Shown here one piece after another: positions 1 to 11,700 of a stretch of 62,177 bases of DNA; positions within the stretch are counted from its first letter, which is position 1; each line of letters opens with the position of its first letter. This DNA is from Chromera velia. Its lineage: Eukaryota; Sar; Chromeraceae. The position numbers were made by a program, and so were the translations under genes. The DNA is taken from NCBI GenBank assembly GCA_018398765.1, contig JAHBMJ010002809.1:1-62177 (forward strand). Direction: 5' to 3'. A model generated the notes under the pieces. It saw only the letters and a program-made list of their open reading frames with translations. It had not been told where the DNA came from and did no database searches.

Positions 1-496
1 CATTCACCAAATGAACGCCATTCAGGAGTTCACTCAAGGCCGGCGAGCACTAGGACAAAGAACCCGACGCATGCACCGCACTTCACGCATGCAGTAAAAT
101 ACAAGAGATGAAACTCTATTCATACATTCCTTCCTTCATTCATTCATTCGTTTCTTTATTTATTCATTCGACGGATAGAAAGAAATACAGAGGGAAGACA
201 GAGGCGTCACTGCATGGCCATTGTCGACGCACTCTTGTCTCCCTCACTTGCACACAAGAGAGAGATATAAAGAGATAGAGAGAGACTGACGGCATGGCAA
301 TACCAGACATGATCATCCAGAAACAGACGTGGGAGAGAGAAAAGGAAGATGACATCACGCGCCCTGTAGGCTGACTGAATTTCTTCCCTTTTCGAGGAAG
401 GAAGCAGGGAAGGAAGGACATCAATCAGGCAGTCTGTCTGTCTGTCTGTAATTGAATTAGGAAGTCAAAGGCCACCAAAAGACGCGATCGAAAGAC
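1..496. other. Non-coding, no gene seen
   Basis: No open frame here has a protein-like composition. The stretch holds a short ATTC-rich run at about 124-170 and a GTCT run near 430-450. It could be the 3' flank of a gene lying outside the window. Confidence 0.5.
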
Positions 497-998
497 ATGA
501 CGACAGGCAGGCAGGCAGAAGTCGCGATGCAGGCAGGGAGGGAAAGGGAAACTCAGTCCGGCAGGGCATCATTTCATTTCGAGAGAGAAGGGTCGGCCTC
601 TCTCCTTTCTTGCTTGCTCGACTTTCCTTCTATCAACATGCACCTCTATCTCATCTGCTGGACGCGCGGCTGGCTTGTGTGGAGTCTGTTTCCTGCTCTC
701 TCTCTCTCCCTCTCTCTCTCTCTCTCCCTCTCCCTCTCAAAACGCCCTCCTCTTCTCTCTGTGCGGGTGTCTATTCTTTGCGACAACACCGACAGAGACA
801 GACAGACCGAACGGAAGGAGTGGAAGACGGAACAACTTTTTGAACGAATTCTTCATCATCGTCACTTATTAAATAAATACTTTGACCAACAGGAAAGAAA
901 CCATCTCCCTCCTCAGGAATCTACAGACACACACCCCTCTTTCTGTTTCTCCCCCTTCACCCCACCTTCGTCTCGTCTCTCTGCATAAAACCACTCAG
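497..998. repeat. 0.5-kb dispersed direct repeat, copy 1
   Basis: This segment matches 2660-3155 almost base for base. Both start at ATGACGACAGGCAGGCAGGC and both end at CTCTCTGCATAAAACCACTC. The second copy contains the last roughly 28 codons and the stop of the minus-strand gene at 3072-5158. Copy 1 therefore carries a relic of that gene end (about 910-998, minus) with no gene body attached. The CT-rich run inside differs in length between copies. Confidence 0.85.
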
Positions 999-2659
999 AA
1001 GAAATGAGAAAGGGCTCTTCCTGTTTTTCATTGAGCGGGAAGGCACTTCGTGGACCACTGTCGGCAAGATTTCTTCGTCGAGTCTGTTCTCTTCTCCTCC
1101 TTTCTCTCCCATCCAAATACATTTTCTCTTTTCAGAAGCATCGAGTAAGAGACCAAGACACTCCCGTGAATACAGGAGAGGCATTGACGGGCTAAAGGCC
1201 TCTTTTATGATGACTTTCCATAGACGGGCAAGCAGATCGTCCACGAATGCAAAACACATAGGCCGGCCCCCCTACTCCCAAATGTCTCCGCCCTACTCCA
1301 AAAGGGAAGTCTCCCGCCCTCAAATCTTCGTTTTTTTCTCTTCCTCTTCTGCCATTACGTTCACGAATAAAAAAGAGGGTCCACGAATGCTTTGCCTCTT
1401 TCTCGATCCTTCGCTTGATCAGGTACACATGTGTACACGGAGAAATGAATGCCGCCGCCCCTTATCGTTTGATGATAAGGCGCAGACCGCCATTGGTTCA
1501 GGAAGTCATTGTATTAATACAACCAGTCAGCAGACAGCCGAACGGGTTCCCTGTTCATCCATTCAGACAGAGAGAGAGGTTCAGGAAGTCATTGTACAGC
1601 CAGTCAGCAGACAGCCGGCAGTCATTCTCTTGCCATGCAGCGGCATCATGCATGGAAGGTCGAAACAGACGACCGAAGACGCCCCCAGAGGAGCAATGAA
1701 AGAAGAAGAGACATACTCGTCAGGCAGGCAGGCGTGCGCGTTCTTTCACTCACACCCTTTCTCTCGGAGAGAATCCGTCCGGCCACTCTAGAGAGAAACA
1801 GCGAGATCGAGAGACGAACGACGAGCAACTACGTCCTGCACTCTCCTCTGCTCTCAGCTCAGTGCCTCTCTGCCCGCACACACAAACAAGCAGACAAAAT
1901 CGAAAGGACCAAGACATTGCATGCGCACATTCACTCAGTAACCCAGACAGACAGTGCACTGCTCCCCGTGCACTCCAAAATTAGAGAAGACCCACCGGCA
2001 TGAACTTCCATTAAATACAAATAACGCAATGCCATTGATTCGATCATGTTTTCATTCAACTATGGAGGTGTCGATCGCCCCAGGCCCTCTTCTTTCTTTC
2101 TCGTTGTTCCCTTGACTTGTTCTTTACAGAAGGCAGGTTGACGCCCTGGCAGCGCCCTGTGGAGCTTCTCCGTTGGGGATTGCTCTTCCTGTCTCGTAGT
2201 CTCCAATCACAGCATCATGCAGGCTTCTCATTGATTGCTTGTGCGAGGGCTGCCTGCCTGCCTGCCTAATTCATCTTCTTTGTAAGACGGGCTGCCTGGA
2301 GGGCCTTGGAGAAGTCCTGAGACACCTTTTCCTCCCACTCACTCACTCACTCACTCACCCACCCACCCACCAAGCACGCACAGACACACACGCGCACACT
2401 CAGGGTCGTGCAAAAATCATCGCATCCGACCTGGGAAGAAAGGAAGGGAAGGAGAGAGAGGGAAAAACTAACCTGCCAAGGCAGACAGGCAGGCAGACAA
2501 AGGGAAGCTGACGCGTTCCCCCTTGTCCCATGAATTGATTAGTTGACCGATCGATCGATCGATTCATGATGGATCGAGGCGGGGTTTGGGTGTTTTCTGT
2601 ACAGGTTTGCAAGGGTGTTTTTTGCACACGCGCGTACACAGTCGGTCGAATGAAGGACA
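999..2659. other. Non-coding spacer between the 0.5-kb repeats
   Basis: No convincing coding exon is visible. The open frames are short, overlap on both strands and lack a recognisable domain. A degenerate internal repeat with the core CAGTCAGCAGACAGCC occurs at about 1525 and 1600. Runs of CACT and CCAC lie at 2337-2372. Confidence 0.45.
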
Positions 2660-2865
2660 TGACGACAGGCAGGCAGGCAGACAGAAGTCGCGACGCAGGC
2701 AGGGAAAGGGAAACTCAGTCCGGCAGGGCATCATTTCATTTCGAGAGAGAAGGGTCGGCCTCTCTCTCTCCTTTCTTGCTTGCTTGCTCGACTTTCCTTC
2801 TATCAACATGCACCTCTATCTCATCTGCTGGACGCGCGGCTGGCTTGTGTGGAGTCTGTTTCCTG

Positions 2866-2909
<44 letters not shown>

Positions 2910-3155
2910 ACGCCCTCCTCTCTGTGCGGGTGTCGATTCTTTGCGACGACACCGACAGAGATGGACAGACCGAAAGGAGCGGAAGACGGAACAACTTTTT
3001 GAACGAATTCTTCATCATCGTCACTTATCAAATAAATACTTTGACCAACAGGAAAGAAACCATCTCCCCCCTCAGGAATCAACAGATACACACCCTTCTT
3101 TCTGTTTCTCCCCCTTCACCCCACCTTCGTCTCGTCTCTCTGCATAAAACCACTC
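2660..3155. repeat. 0.5-kb dispersed direct repeat, copy 2
   Basis: Partner of 497-998. Its right end overlaps the terminal codons and stop of the CPAG-repeat protein gene on the minus strand. The unit therefore appears to be a duplicated gene 3' end plus its downstream flank. Confidence 0.85.
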
Positions 3156-5158
3156 TTCTTCCTCCGCCTCGTCTTCCTTGACTGTCAAGGAGAAGTATTG
3201 AGTTTCCCTCTCCCTCTCTGCAGCCATCAAAGACAAAAGTGTCTCGCAGGCCTCGCCCCCCTTCACGAGGAGGACCACGAGCTGAACACACACAAACACA
3301 GAGATGAGGAGAAGGAAGAAGAGTAGGCGCTCTCTCTTCTCCGCCTTCATACTTGCACCGAAACCCCCGGCCCCGGTCGACAAGGGGGACTTGGTGGGGA
3401 CCCTGTCAGGGGCAGCCATGGTGGCGGGGGTGGCAGGGACGGTGGCATTGGTGACACAGGCAGAGCCGGTGTCCGTGTAGCCAGCGGGGCAGGACTGGAC
3501 CTGAGTGGAGGTGGTTCTGGTGCAGCCGGCGCTGGAGGCAGCAGAGCCAGCGGGGCAAGAGTACTCCGTGGGGAGAGTGATGGTGTAGACGCAGGCAGAG
3601 CCAGTGTCACTGGTGCCAGCGGGGCAGGAGTAGGAGGTGGAGGTCTCAGTCCGGCAGGTGGTGACGGGGGCAATGGACTCAGAGATCATCTGAGTCACTT
3701 TGGAGAAGGACGACATCTCAGACACCTGCATGATGGACTTCTGAGCGGAAGTGGAAAGTCTCTCGGAGTGGAAGGCCCCGAAGCCCATGCAGGTCGCAAC
3801 GGCGTGGCCGTGCAGCAGCAGTCCTGCAGGATATCCTTTCTGGACTAGGGGAAGGACGTGGGTATCAATACGGGGCTTTGCACGGAGGGTGTACGGTCCG
3901 TCCACGGTGACGAGTGCCTCGTCTATGTGTAGTTGGATTTTGTCTTGGGGGATTTTTTCAACGGCCGCGGCATACACCTTCTTGAAGATAAGAAGTGCAC
4001 TGTCTCCAGCCGACAAGGCTTGTGCGTATGAAAAGACATAAGGGGAAAGTTTCTGCTCCATCTCGGCCAACGTTGCTGCTGCGGCCTTGCTGGAGGCTTC
4101 GGACTTGGCCAATGAAGCTTTGAGGTCGGATACCTCTTTCTCCTTAGCAGATGCGGCTAATCTTATTGATGTTAACTCCTGCTCCTTCGTAGCCAACGTT
4201 GTCTTGAGGGTCGCAACCTCTTGGGCTGCTGCTTCTGCCTGAAGTGAAGCCAGGTCATACTTCAGTTTGGTAATTTCCCCGTCATACTTCGACTTTTCGG
4301 CTGCGGCCTTGCTGGAGGCTTCGGACTTGGAGTCCCCGTCTCTTCTTCTCAAGGAAGCTGCGGCAGAATTTCTTTCCTTCCTGCACTTCAGGTTTCTGCA
4401 GAGAGAGAGGAAGAGAGGCGAAGAGTTCAGGGGGAAAAAGCAAGCAAGCAAGGAAGCAAACAAGCAAGCAAGGAAGGAAGGAAGGAAGGAAGGAAGGAAG
4501 AAGAAAGGAAGGAAGGAAGGAAGGAAGGAAAGAAGGAAGGAAGGAAAGAAGGAAGGAAGGAAGGAAAAAAGGAAGGAAGGAAGCAGAAAGAAAGAAAGGA
4601 AGGAAGGAAGGAAGGAAGGAAGGGGGAAGAAGCAAAGAGACTTTATTCTCCAGATCACTCGCAGGAGAGAGAAAGATTCAAAAAGTGAGCAAGCGAAGGA
4701 GGAAAGGAACCAGAGAGCTCGCACCCCTTGTCCCTTTCTTCCTTCTAAGACTTCCGTTCACTTGACAGACACTCCCACATATGTACACTGTGCTTAGAGC
4801 TGCAATCCGGCATGTGGCATGGGAGAAGTCAGACGCACACGGTCAGACACAAGAGTCCTTTCAGCTTGCCTGTACGTACATACAGACTCAGTCTTGACAC
4901 ATTGATTTGCATTCCATCTCGACCTCATTGACAAGTGCACTCCTGACTTCCTTGCATCCGCCATTCACTCGATCACGCTTGCTTGTGCACTGCACGGCTG
5001 ACTGACTGACTTTAAAGGCCCCCGAAGGGGGGGCGAGGCCGGCTTCGTGGGGGCGGGGTAGTACTCGGGATACTTGGCAACACCCCCCAGGGTGTAAAAA
5101 TACCCCGGGGGGGGGACGTCATCTGCGTCTGCACAAAAGTTTTCTCCAAAAGTTCGCC
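3072..5158 (-). CDS. Coiled-coil, CPAG-repeat, single-span membrane protein (3' part)
   Basis: Two exons are supported: 5158-5011 and 4395-3072 (minus). They join in phase 2 through a GTCAGT donor and a CTGCAG acceptor, and the stop lies at 3072-3074. The upstream exon is proline- and tyrosine-rich and still needs a 5' exon that I cannot place. The second exon encodes an Ala/Lys/Glu coiled coil with repeated SEASSKAAA blocks, then a globular stretch. Three cysteine repeats of the form CPAG-x(6-8)-C follow, spaced by about 25 residues. One hydrophobic span (LLFFLLLISVFVCVQLVVLL) comes next, then a charged tail. The cysteine repeats resemble the oocyst-wall (COWP) repeats of apicomplexans and chromerids; a role in a cell wall or surface coat is inference. 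The final 28 codons are duplicated at 910-998. Confidence 0.6.
4430..4632. repeat. (GGAA)n microsatellite in an intron
   Basis: A GGAA/AGGA run of about 200 bases, interrupted by AAGA units. It lies in the intron between the two exons of the CPAG-repeat gene. On the transcribed strand it reads as a long pyrimidine tract leading toward the acceptor at 4396. Confidence 0.85.
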
Positions 5159-5483
5159 CTGCAGGAGAGAGGAACACGGAGGAGAGGGGAGAGGAGGATT
5201 CGAAGTTCCAATGTTACACTGACAGTCGAGGAGGGCGGCAGCGATCCAACCTAGGTCAAAGCAACACCGGCCGGTCATGCAACAACACACATACATACAT
5301 ACATATGCACACACGAGACCGTGTCACGCCCAAATCAATGCACTCTCTTCACTGCTTGCCACTTGACTTGCATCGGCCTTCCACACTGACCCGCAAGGAG
5401 GAGGAGGAGCAACACGTACAGCATCACGTGTTGTTGTAGGTCGACCGAAGTGTCACTGTCGCCTGAGGGAGGAATGCAGTCAG

Positions 5484-6293
5484 ATGCGTCCTGACTGGAT
5501 GGATGGAAAAAGTCCTCTCACACAATCAAGGGAAAAGGTGGATTTCAGGCACAGGACAGAGTCTAAGGGTCTGCCACTTGAGAATGGACTTCAAAATCTA
5601 GACTCTCTTCTTTGCTTCTCTTTCGAGGACACGAGGTCAACCGAGAAGGACCTGTCAGCCCGAAGCGAAGCCACACGCCAGGCCCACAACCCGATTCCTC
5701 ACAGCAGCACTGAACAGAGCCAACAACACGTAGGCTCGACGAGTTTGGAAGATTCTGAAAAGGCAAATCAGCAAATCAACGACGACGACAGTCAGCAGTG
5801 TTTCCCGGGCAACACAATTGAATTGAACACACGCATAACTTGTACATTGAGTCATCGGTTGATTGTTTGCAGGAAAAGGTCCGAGAGAATTAGACTTGTT
5901 GTGGACAAACTCAGATGTGCACGCGACCGCGCGGTGTGTCTTAATCGATTTCTCGAAAGGGCCCCAGTCCACTTTTCCTTTTTAGCGGAAAATTTGAATA
6001 ATCAAAGTCCCGAAAGCCAGATGGGATATACCATTGTCAAAAATGCTCCACTTACAAATGTCCCGTGTCGCAGATGGCCGCCCAGACAGGCGGGGTGTTT
6101 GGTCAACAAAAATCCACTTCCCCAAAATTCAAGTTTTTGCATATATTTGAATTTGAAATTTGAGGCGCTAATTAGCCTCGCATACGGCTCCATGGTCAGA
6201 CAGGCAGTTCTTGTGATAAGTGTGCTTTTCTCCCGATACCCTTCTTATGTCCCTCTGCCGCGCATATTTATGAAGCCGGATCTGCTGCGTTGA
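5484..6293 (+). CDS. Open frame of 269 codons, doubtful
   Basis: An uninterrupted ATG-to-TGA frame with mixed composition, free of the poly-Phe/Leu/Ser pattern that marks microsatellite frames. No domain, signal peptide or repeat is recognisable. Part of it (about 5800-6280) lies in AT-richer sequence, and the end runs into the duplicated DnaJ promoter that starts near 6283. No homologous exon structure supports it. It could equally be the 5' flank of the minus-strand gene at 3072-5158. I list it because nothing else explains this stretch. Confidence 0.15.
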   Translation: MRPDWMDGKSPLTQSREKVDFRHRTESKGLPLENGLQNLDSLLCFSFEDTRSTEKDLSARSEATRQAHNPIPHSSTEQSQQHVGSTSLEDSEKANQQINDDDSQQCFPGNTIELNTRITCTLSHRLIVCRKRSERIRLVVDKLRCARDRAVCLNRFLERAPVHFSFLAENLNNQSPESQMGYTIVKNAPLTNVPCRRWPPRQAGCLVNKNPLPQNSSFCIYLNLKFEALISLAYGSMVRQAVLVISVLFSRYPSYVPLPRIFMKPDLLR

Positions 6294-6896
6294 AAAGCTA
6301 CCGTTGACGAGCACACAGGAGCCCTTGTGCTTGCCTTCTTCGATAGATCTTTTCCCTCCCTCTATCTGACTTTACCGAAACCGGTAGACTGATTTTGCGT
6401 GGTGGAGTCAGTGGAGAGTGAGCAGATTGACCCGTTCTCTCACTTCCTCAAGACGCGCGAAGAGAGGTCCAAAGCGTCCTTGAATCCTCGATTTATGAAG
6501 GTTCTGATCACATCTCTCTTGTGAAACTTCCTTGATCGACCGAAAGAGACGAGACCGATTGACTGACTGTGTTCCTGACTGAGTAACTGACTGACTGTGA
6601 AGAAGCGGAAGGAGAGCAGAAGTAGACTATGGGAAAGGTCAGCAGTGAGAGGACAAAAGGGTGTGAGAGAACCTTCACACTCTTCCTTCACCCCTCGCTG
6701 CCTTTCGGAGTTCTACGGATTAGGGCTATGGTCCTAGATCTCCCTCTGTCTTTTTTGGGGCCCCCTTCTCTTCCTCCTGCCTTCTCCTGGCCTCTCCACT
6801 ATTCTCTTTTCGTATCCCGCTAGGAAGACGAGGCTGGATAGCTTTCTTCTGTGCGACAATCAATCCGTCCCCCCTCCTCTCTCTCCTTTGAATCCG
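6283..6896 (+). promoter_or_regulatory. Displaced inverted copy of the DnaJ promoter and first exon
   Basis: This block is the reverse complement of 22547-23168 with scattered mismatches. The original covers roughly 350 bases upstream of the DnaJ start, the nine-base first exon (codons M-G-K) and about 190-260 bases of intron 1. The copy keeps ATGGGAAAG at 6629-6637 followed by a GTCAGC donor. It reads toward the Crinkler/RHS-like gene downstream. The next usable acceptor in matching phase 0 is TATGCAG at 7558-7564. Confidence 0.8.
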
Positions 6897-7531
6897 ACAA
6901 GGGGTGGGTGGTGCGTTTTTTGCCTGCATGTCGACGCTCTTTTCCCGTTGGCGTACTTCGATGATCCCCCTTCTGAATGCAGACTCCTCACGCCGCCCTG
7001 CTGGACGTCAAGCGCGGCACTTCCTCTTCTGCAGGTGGGTGGCTGTCTTTTGTTGCTTCCTCCTGTCCACGCAAGTTCACAGTCCCAGCCAGTCGTCGGC
7101 TCGACTCGGGGCTGCAGTCCCCTCCTTCCCGGAGTGTCACTTCACTGCCCGAAAAGGAAGCGTCATTTTTGTGTATTTTTGTGTATTTTTTTTGTATTTT
7201 GGGGAGAGGAGTTCTCCTTCGCAGAGTGTCACTGCCCGAAAAGGAAGCGTCACCCGGCTGCCACAACCCGCAGAAGGTGAAAGGAGGGGGGGATGTGACA
7301 GTGGTGACACCTTTTTCAAAAGCTTTTCTTTCTATAGAGCCGCTCTCCGCTTTTTTCTCTGAATGCTTTTTTGGAAAAAAGTGTCACACGTGTCACCCGG
7401 AAGGTGCTTTCACCCTCGAGGGTCCGTGACAATTCGGTTCAAAGACTGTCACCCGGTGCGGTCTGTTTGATCGTCTCTTTCTTTCCGCATGCAGCACTGT
7501 TGCTTCTGCCCATCAGATCCACTGCCCCCCC
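6897..7531. other. Spacer or intron with a split direct repeat
   Basis: No clear coding exon. A repeat with core CTGCCCGAAAAGGAAGCGTCA occurs at about 7146-7166 and 7228-7249. It is split by a T-rich insert of TGTATTTT units. If the captured DnaJ exon at 6629 is used, this stretch is the first intron of the following gene. Confidence 0.5.
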
Positions 7532-8739
7532 ATGCAGGATTGGTTGGTTCCTCTGTGTATGCAGAGAGGTCCGTCCAGAAGCCTTAATTGTGTCCTGCAA
7601 AATCATTTGTTGTCGATGACTGCAGAGCGCGTGGCTGGGAGGAGCTGGGTTCGAGACTTGACTGAAGAGGGAATTGAGCCGCACCCTGGGCCTGGAAGTG
7701 GGGGAGGGGGGCAGGCGGCAGCAGCTGCTGCTTCCTCTTCGCGGACCTGCAACTTCACGAGGCAGGAGCTCAACGAGAAACAGAAGGCCGCCCGAGCGGT
7801 GAGTCGAAAGCGGCTTTTTAGTAGACGGACGGATCGAGGCTGTGTTGTAATATGAGAAGTCTCTGGACCATAACTGTGTGCATGCGTTTGGCATCTTCCT
7901 GCTTTTATTTTCTTCTGCAGCGTCTTCCGGTTGGCACCAAGAAGCAGAAGTGGGGGGAGTTCCTTTCTGCTGCGGAGTTGCGCCTGATCGATGGCAGCTG
8001 CGAGTGGGACAAGTGTCCTCTGAAAGATATCGCCTTGCACCGCGACGGTCAGGAGAAAGCCGAGGCTTCAGGAGGTCAGTAGTCTCTTTCTCGTTTTACG
8101 CAGCAGTGGGCCCGGGAAGCTGGGGCGTGCGTGTGTGTCTGCAGGGTGCTCGTTCACGTGCATGGCTGGCTCAATGTCGTCTGAACAAGAAATTCTCCAG
8201 CATGCCTTTGTCACCGCCATCTCTTTAGATCGACTTCTTTTCTCGCGTGCGTGCGTGCGTGACGGGACCGTCAGCTCGGCAGGAGACTGCATGCATGCCA
8301 GGAGTCCCCTTGTGGTTGTTGATACACGTGCGTGCTTGTGCCCTGCATTCAACGTCCCCAGATTGCGTGTATGCTGTGTGTGTCCTGGTATCATGGATGG
8401 CCGCGGAAGTGAGGAAGGAATTAGGCGTCTCCTGAGCTTTTGAGTGTCGGCAAGTGGTTCGAACGAAAATTTCTCCAGCATACTCTATGCTGACATGCTG
8501 TGAGGGTGTGTGTGAGTAGTATGAGAGCTTCTCTTCGTTCCCGGAACGAAAATTTCTCCAGCATACGTTTGGTGTCTCGAGATTGAAGTGGCGAGACCTT
8601 CATGTGTATGATCGAATGGCTGCTGGTCCTCAGGGTGTTCGGTGCACAGGCGTGTGTGTCTGCACGTGCGTGGCTGAAGGTCGACCGCGTCGTTCCGCTT
8701 GGCTGGTCGGATTCACGTGCCTCCGTGGTTCAGTATGTG

Positions 8740-8770
<31 letters not shown>

Positions 8771-11700
8771 TCGTCTGGCTGCATGGGAGTGCATGCCTCT
8801 TCCGGCCTCTCCCGATTCAAGTGCGCGTGCATGCTGTGGGGGTGTGGGTTCCTTCCAGCCTGCAGGAGAGTGAGTGTCTGCTCAGCCTTGATTTTCTGTA
8901 TTTTTTTTGTAGTTTTTGGGTATTTTTTCTGTATTTTTTCTTTAGGCTGGGTGCAAGTGCTGTGGGGGTGTGGGTTCCTTCCAGCCTGCAGGAGAGTGCA
9001 CGTCTGCTCAGGTTTCTTTTTCGTCTCGTTGCCGGAACGAAAAATTCTCCATCCATCGTGCATTCGACATCGTCCACCCCCATCTCTTTGACTTGCAAGA
9101 CGTGTGTGGCTGTTGGTCGGCTGTGCGGTGGTGGGTGCATACGATCAGGAAGCGTGCATGCATGCCGTGAGAGAAGTGCGTGTGTGCCTGCTTCGAGAGG
9201 TCTGCTGTGGTTTTGGTCTGTCGAGATTGGAGTGTCTGTCTGCCCCCCACCGCTTTCTTCTCGTCTTGCGAACGAAAAAATCTCCAGCAGTGTCACGCTG
9301 CCTGTACAGATTGTCTGATGTGCCGTGAGGGTGTGCGTATGCATGTAGCCTGAGAGAGTCTGCGGGCCTTCCCCGGTTTTTTCTCGTCGCCTGAACAAGA
9401 GTTTCTCCTCTCGACATCTCCAGATTGAATTAAGTGCGCGTGCTGTGAGTGAGTGGCTGTCTGGCTGTAGAGGTCGGGTGTCCAGCTGAGAGGAGGTCAG
9501 TACATGGACGGGTGAGATTTCCGGAGTTCTCGGAAAAAGCATGATCGTCAGGCAGGCAGCTTGCGTGACGGGACGAGTGAGCGCCTGCCTCCCTTTTGTG
9601 ACTGCTGCTGTGAGGTCGTGCATTGATAGATTGGTGGGTGAATGAGCGTGTGTTTGCGTGTGTGCGTTCACTGGAGAATGAACAACGCTCCGTTTATGAG
9701 CCGGCATGTCCCCTAGATCTCCGTAATTGCCGCTACATGCAGGTTATGGAAAGGCGGGGGGGCGATCTGTCGGCAAGAAGAACTGGAAGCCGCCCGGCCC
9801 GAAGGACACAGCAAACGTCCGTTTAGTTCCAGACATTGCGGAAAACGAACCGAAGACGTTCGTTGGGGCTTCAAGCTGGCTGCCTGCCACGGTCAAATGG
9901 GTGAAGAAGCGACTACAGGAAAACGACGACGTTGATCTCGCCGGACCGCGCGTTAGTCCAGGTGTCCTTTCCCGGTTTGCCGGGGGAGGGAAGACGCGAG
10001 CCCTCATTGAGCTGGGTAAAGAGCTTCAGAAAGAGCTCCCGGATTGTCTGGTGATCTTCATATCTCTCAACGACAAGACGAGGTACGAGGGTGGGTCGAG
10101 CGGTATGTCGGGGGTTGAAGAAGTCGTGATGCGAATTGCGTGGGTCCTCCTCGGCTGCTGGGTGGACAGAGAGAAGAAGCAGGCCACCTTCACCGCGTTC
10201 TGCAAAGAGCAGATGTGGAAAAAGGAAGCATTTGAGGAGTGGTTGGGGTCTCGAAAAGCGATTCTCCTTGTGGATGAGCTCAACCAGCTTCCACTAACAT
10301 CTAAGATGGGGGACGACAACTTGCCGAGCTTTTTGTCAAAGAACTTCGTTGCGCCGGAAGGGAGGGCTCTGATTTTCTCGACCCACGTTGCCTCTACGGC
10401 GCCGACTCTTGACGAACTGATGCACAAGAGGGTGTGTGCGTTTCTCGGTCTTCCTTTGATCGAAAGCTTCGAAGAGGACACAAAGGCGTTCGGGAAGCTT
10501 TGGAACGCCTCGAAAATTCTCTATTACGGTCGTTCTCCCGGCCTTGTCGTGACTTCCGAGCAGGAAGTCCTCGAGAAGTTCCGGGAGAGATTCGAAGCGC
10601 TAAAGCGGAAAGAGAGTCAGAAGGCATTGAGGGGTGTCATTGAGACAGCTTTGAAAGGCGGGAGAACGGAGGAGATCGGAAGTCTTGAGGGGCTGGCGGA
10701 TGTCAGGGTCACCTCAAATCGGTCAACCTCTCTCCTTTGGCCGCCATGTTACCTCTCACAAGTGGTGAAGAAAATTGAGGGACTCGAGAGGGCAGCTAAC
10801 CTTCTCGACATGCTGCGTGATGGGCAAACCAACGATGGAAAAGCATGGGAGGGGCTGGTTGCTGCGGCCATCGCAATGAGGCTCTGGTTGTCCAGAGGAA
10901 CTGTCCTACTTCCTTCTCTTGAGAGAACAAAGATTGGTTGTATTATCCTCGATGACGATGCACAGTCTACGACTGTCGCCGACGTCTTGAACCGCCATGC
11001 GTCGTCATTGAAGAGTGCCGATGGGATGACGAAAACGCATCTCATCGTTTCGTGGGACGGTCAGTTTGTTAGAGTAGATGTTCTGCTTGTGAAAAAGGGG
11101 CGCAAGGAAAAGGAAAGAGAGGTTTGGGGGTACCGGTGTAAGCAGGGAGAAGGAGAAGGGGTTCCAGAAAGGCAGCCTCCCGAGGGCCTGGACAGGGCTA
11201 TCTGGCTGCCTGGAGGATGTGCACATCAGGAGAGTCTGACCACGTTCTCAAAGGGGTGGGAGATTCCGAGTGAAAAGCGGATCGAGGAGCTTCTGGGCGT
11301 TTCCTGTTCTGAAGTTGTGTCTCCATACTGGCGGGCCAGGCTGCTTCAGTCCAAGCCCGCTTCTGCGGCTGCAGTCGGCTCCTCTGCCGCGTCTTCGGCA
11401 GGGGCCGATTCAGGCGGTGGAGGGGGGGAAAAGGGGAAGCGCAAGAAAGGAAAGCCAGGGGACGCTTCTGCCTCGGCCTCGTCTTCGGCAGGGGCCGATT
11501 CAGGAGGTGGAGGGGGGGAAAAGGGGGACCGGAAGCGTCAGGTTGAACATGGAGGCGATGATGCTGACATGCTGACTCAAGGGTCGGTCTCACTCTTTCT
11601 TTCTTTCTTTCTTTATTTATTTATTTATTTATTTATCTGTCTGTCTGCCGTCCGTCCGTGACGTGCGATCGAGCTCTCTTCGCTCTTAATCTGGCACTGC

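Noticed and set aside
6977-7429. 150-codon frame upstream of the Crinkler/RHS-like gene
   Set aside because: It contains a split direct repeat and a T-rich insert, and no splice phase links it to the next exon.
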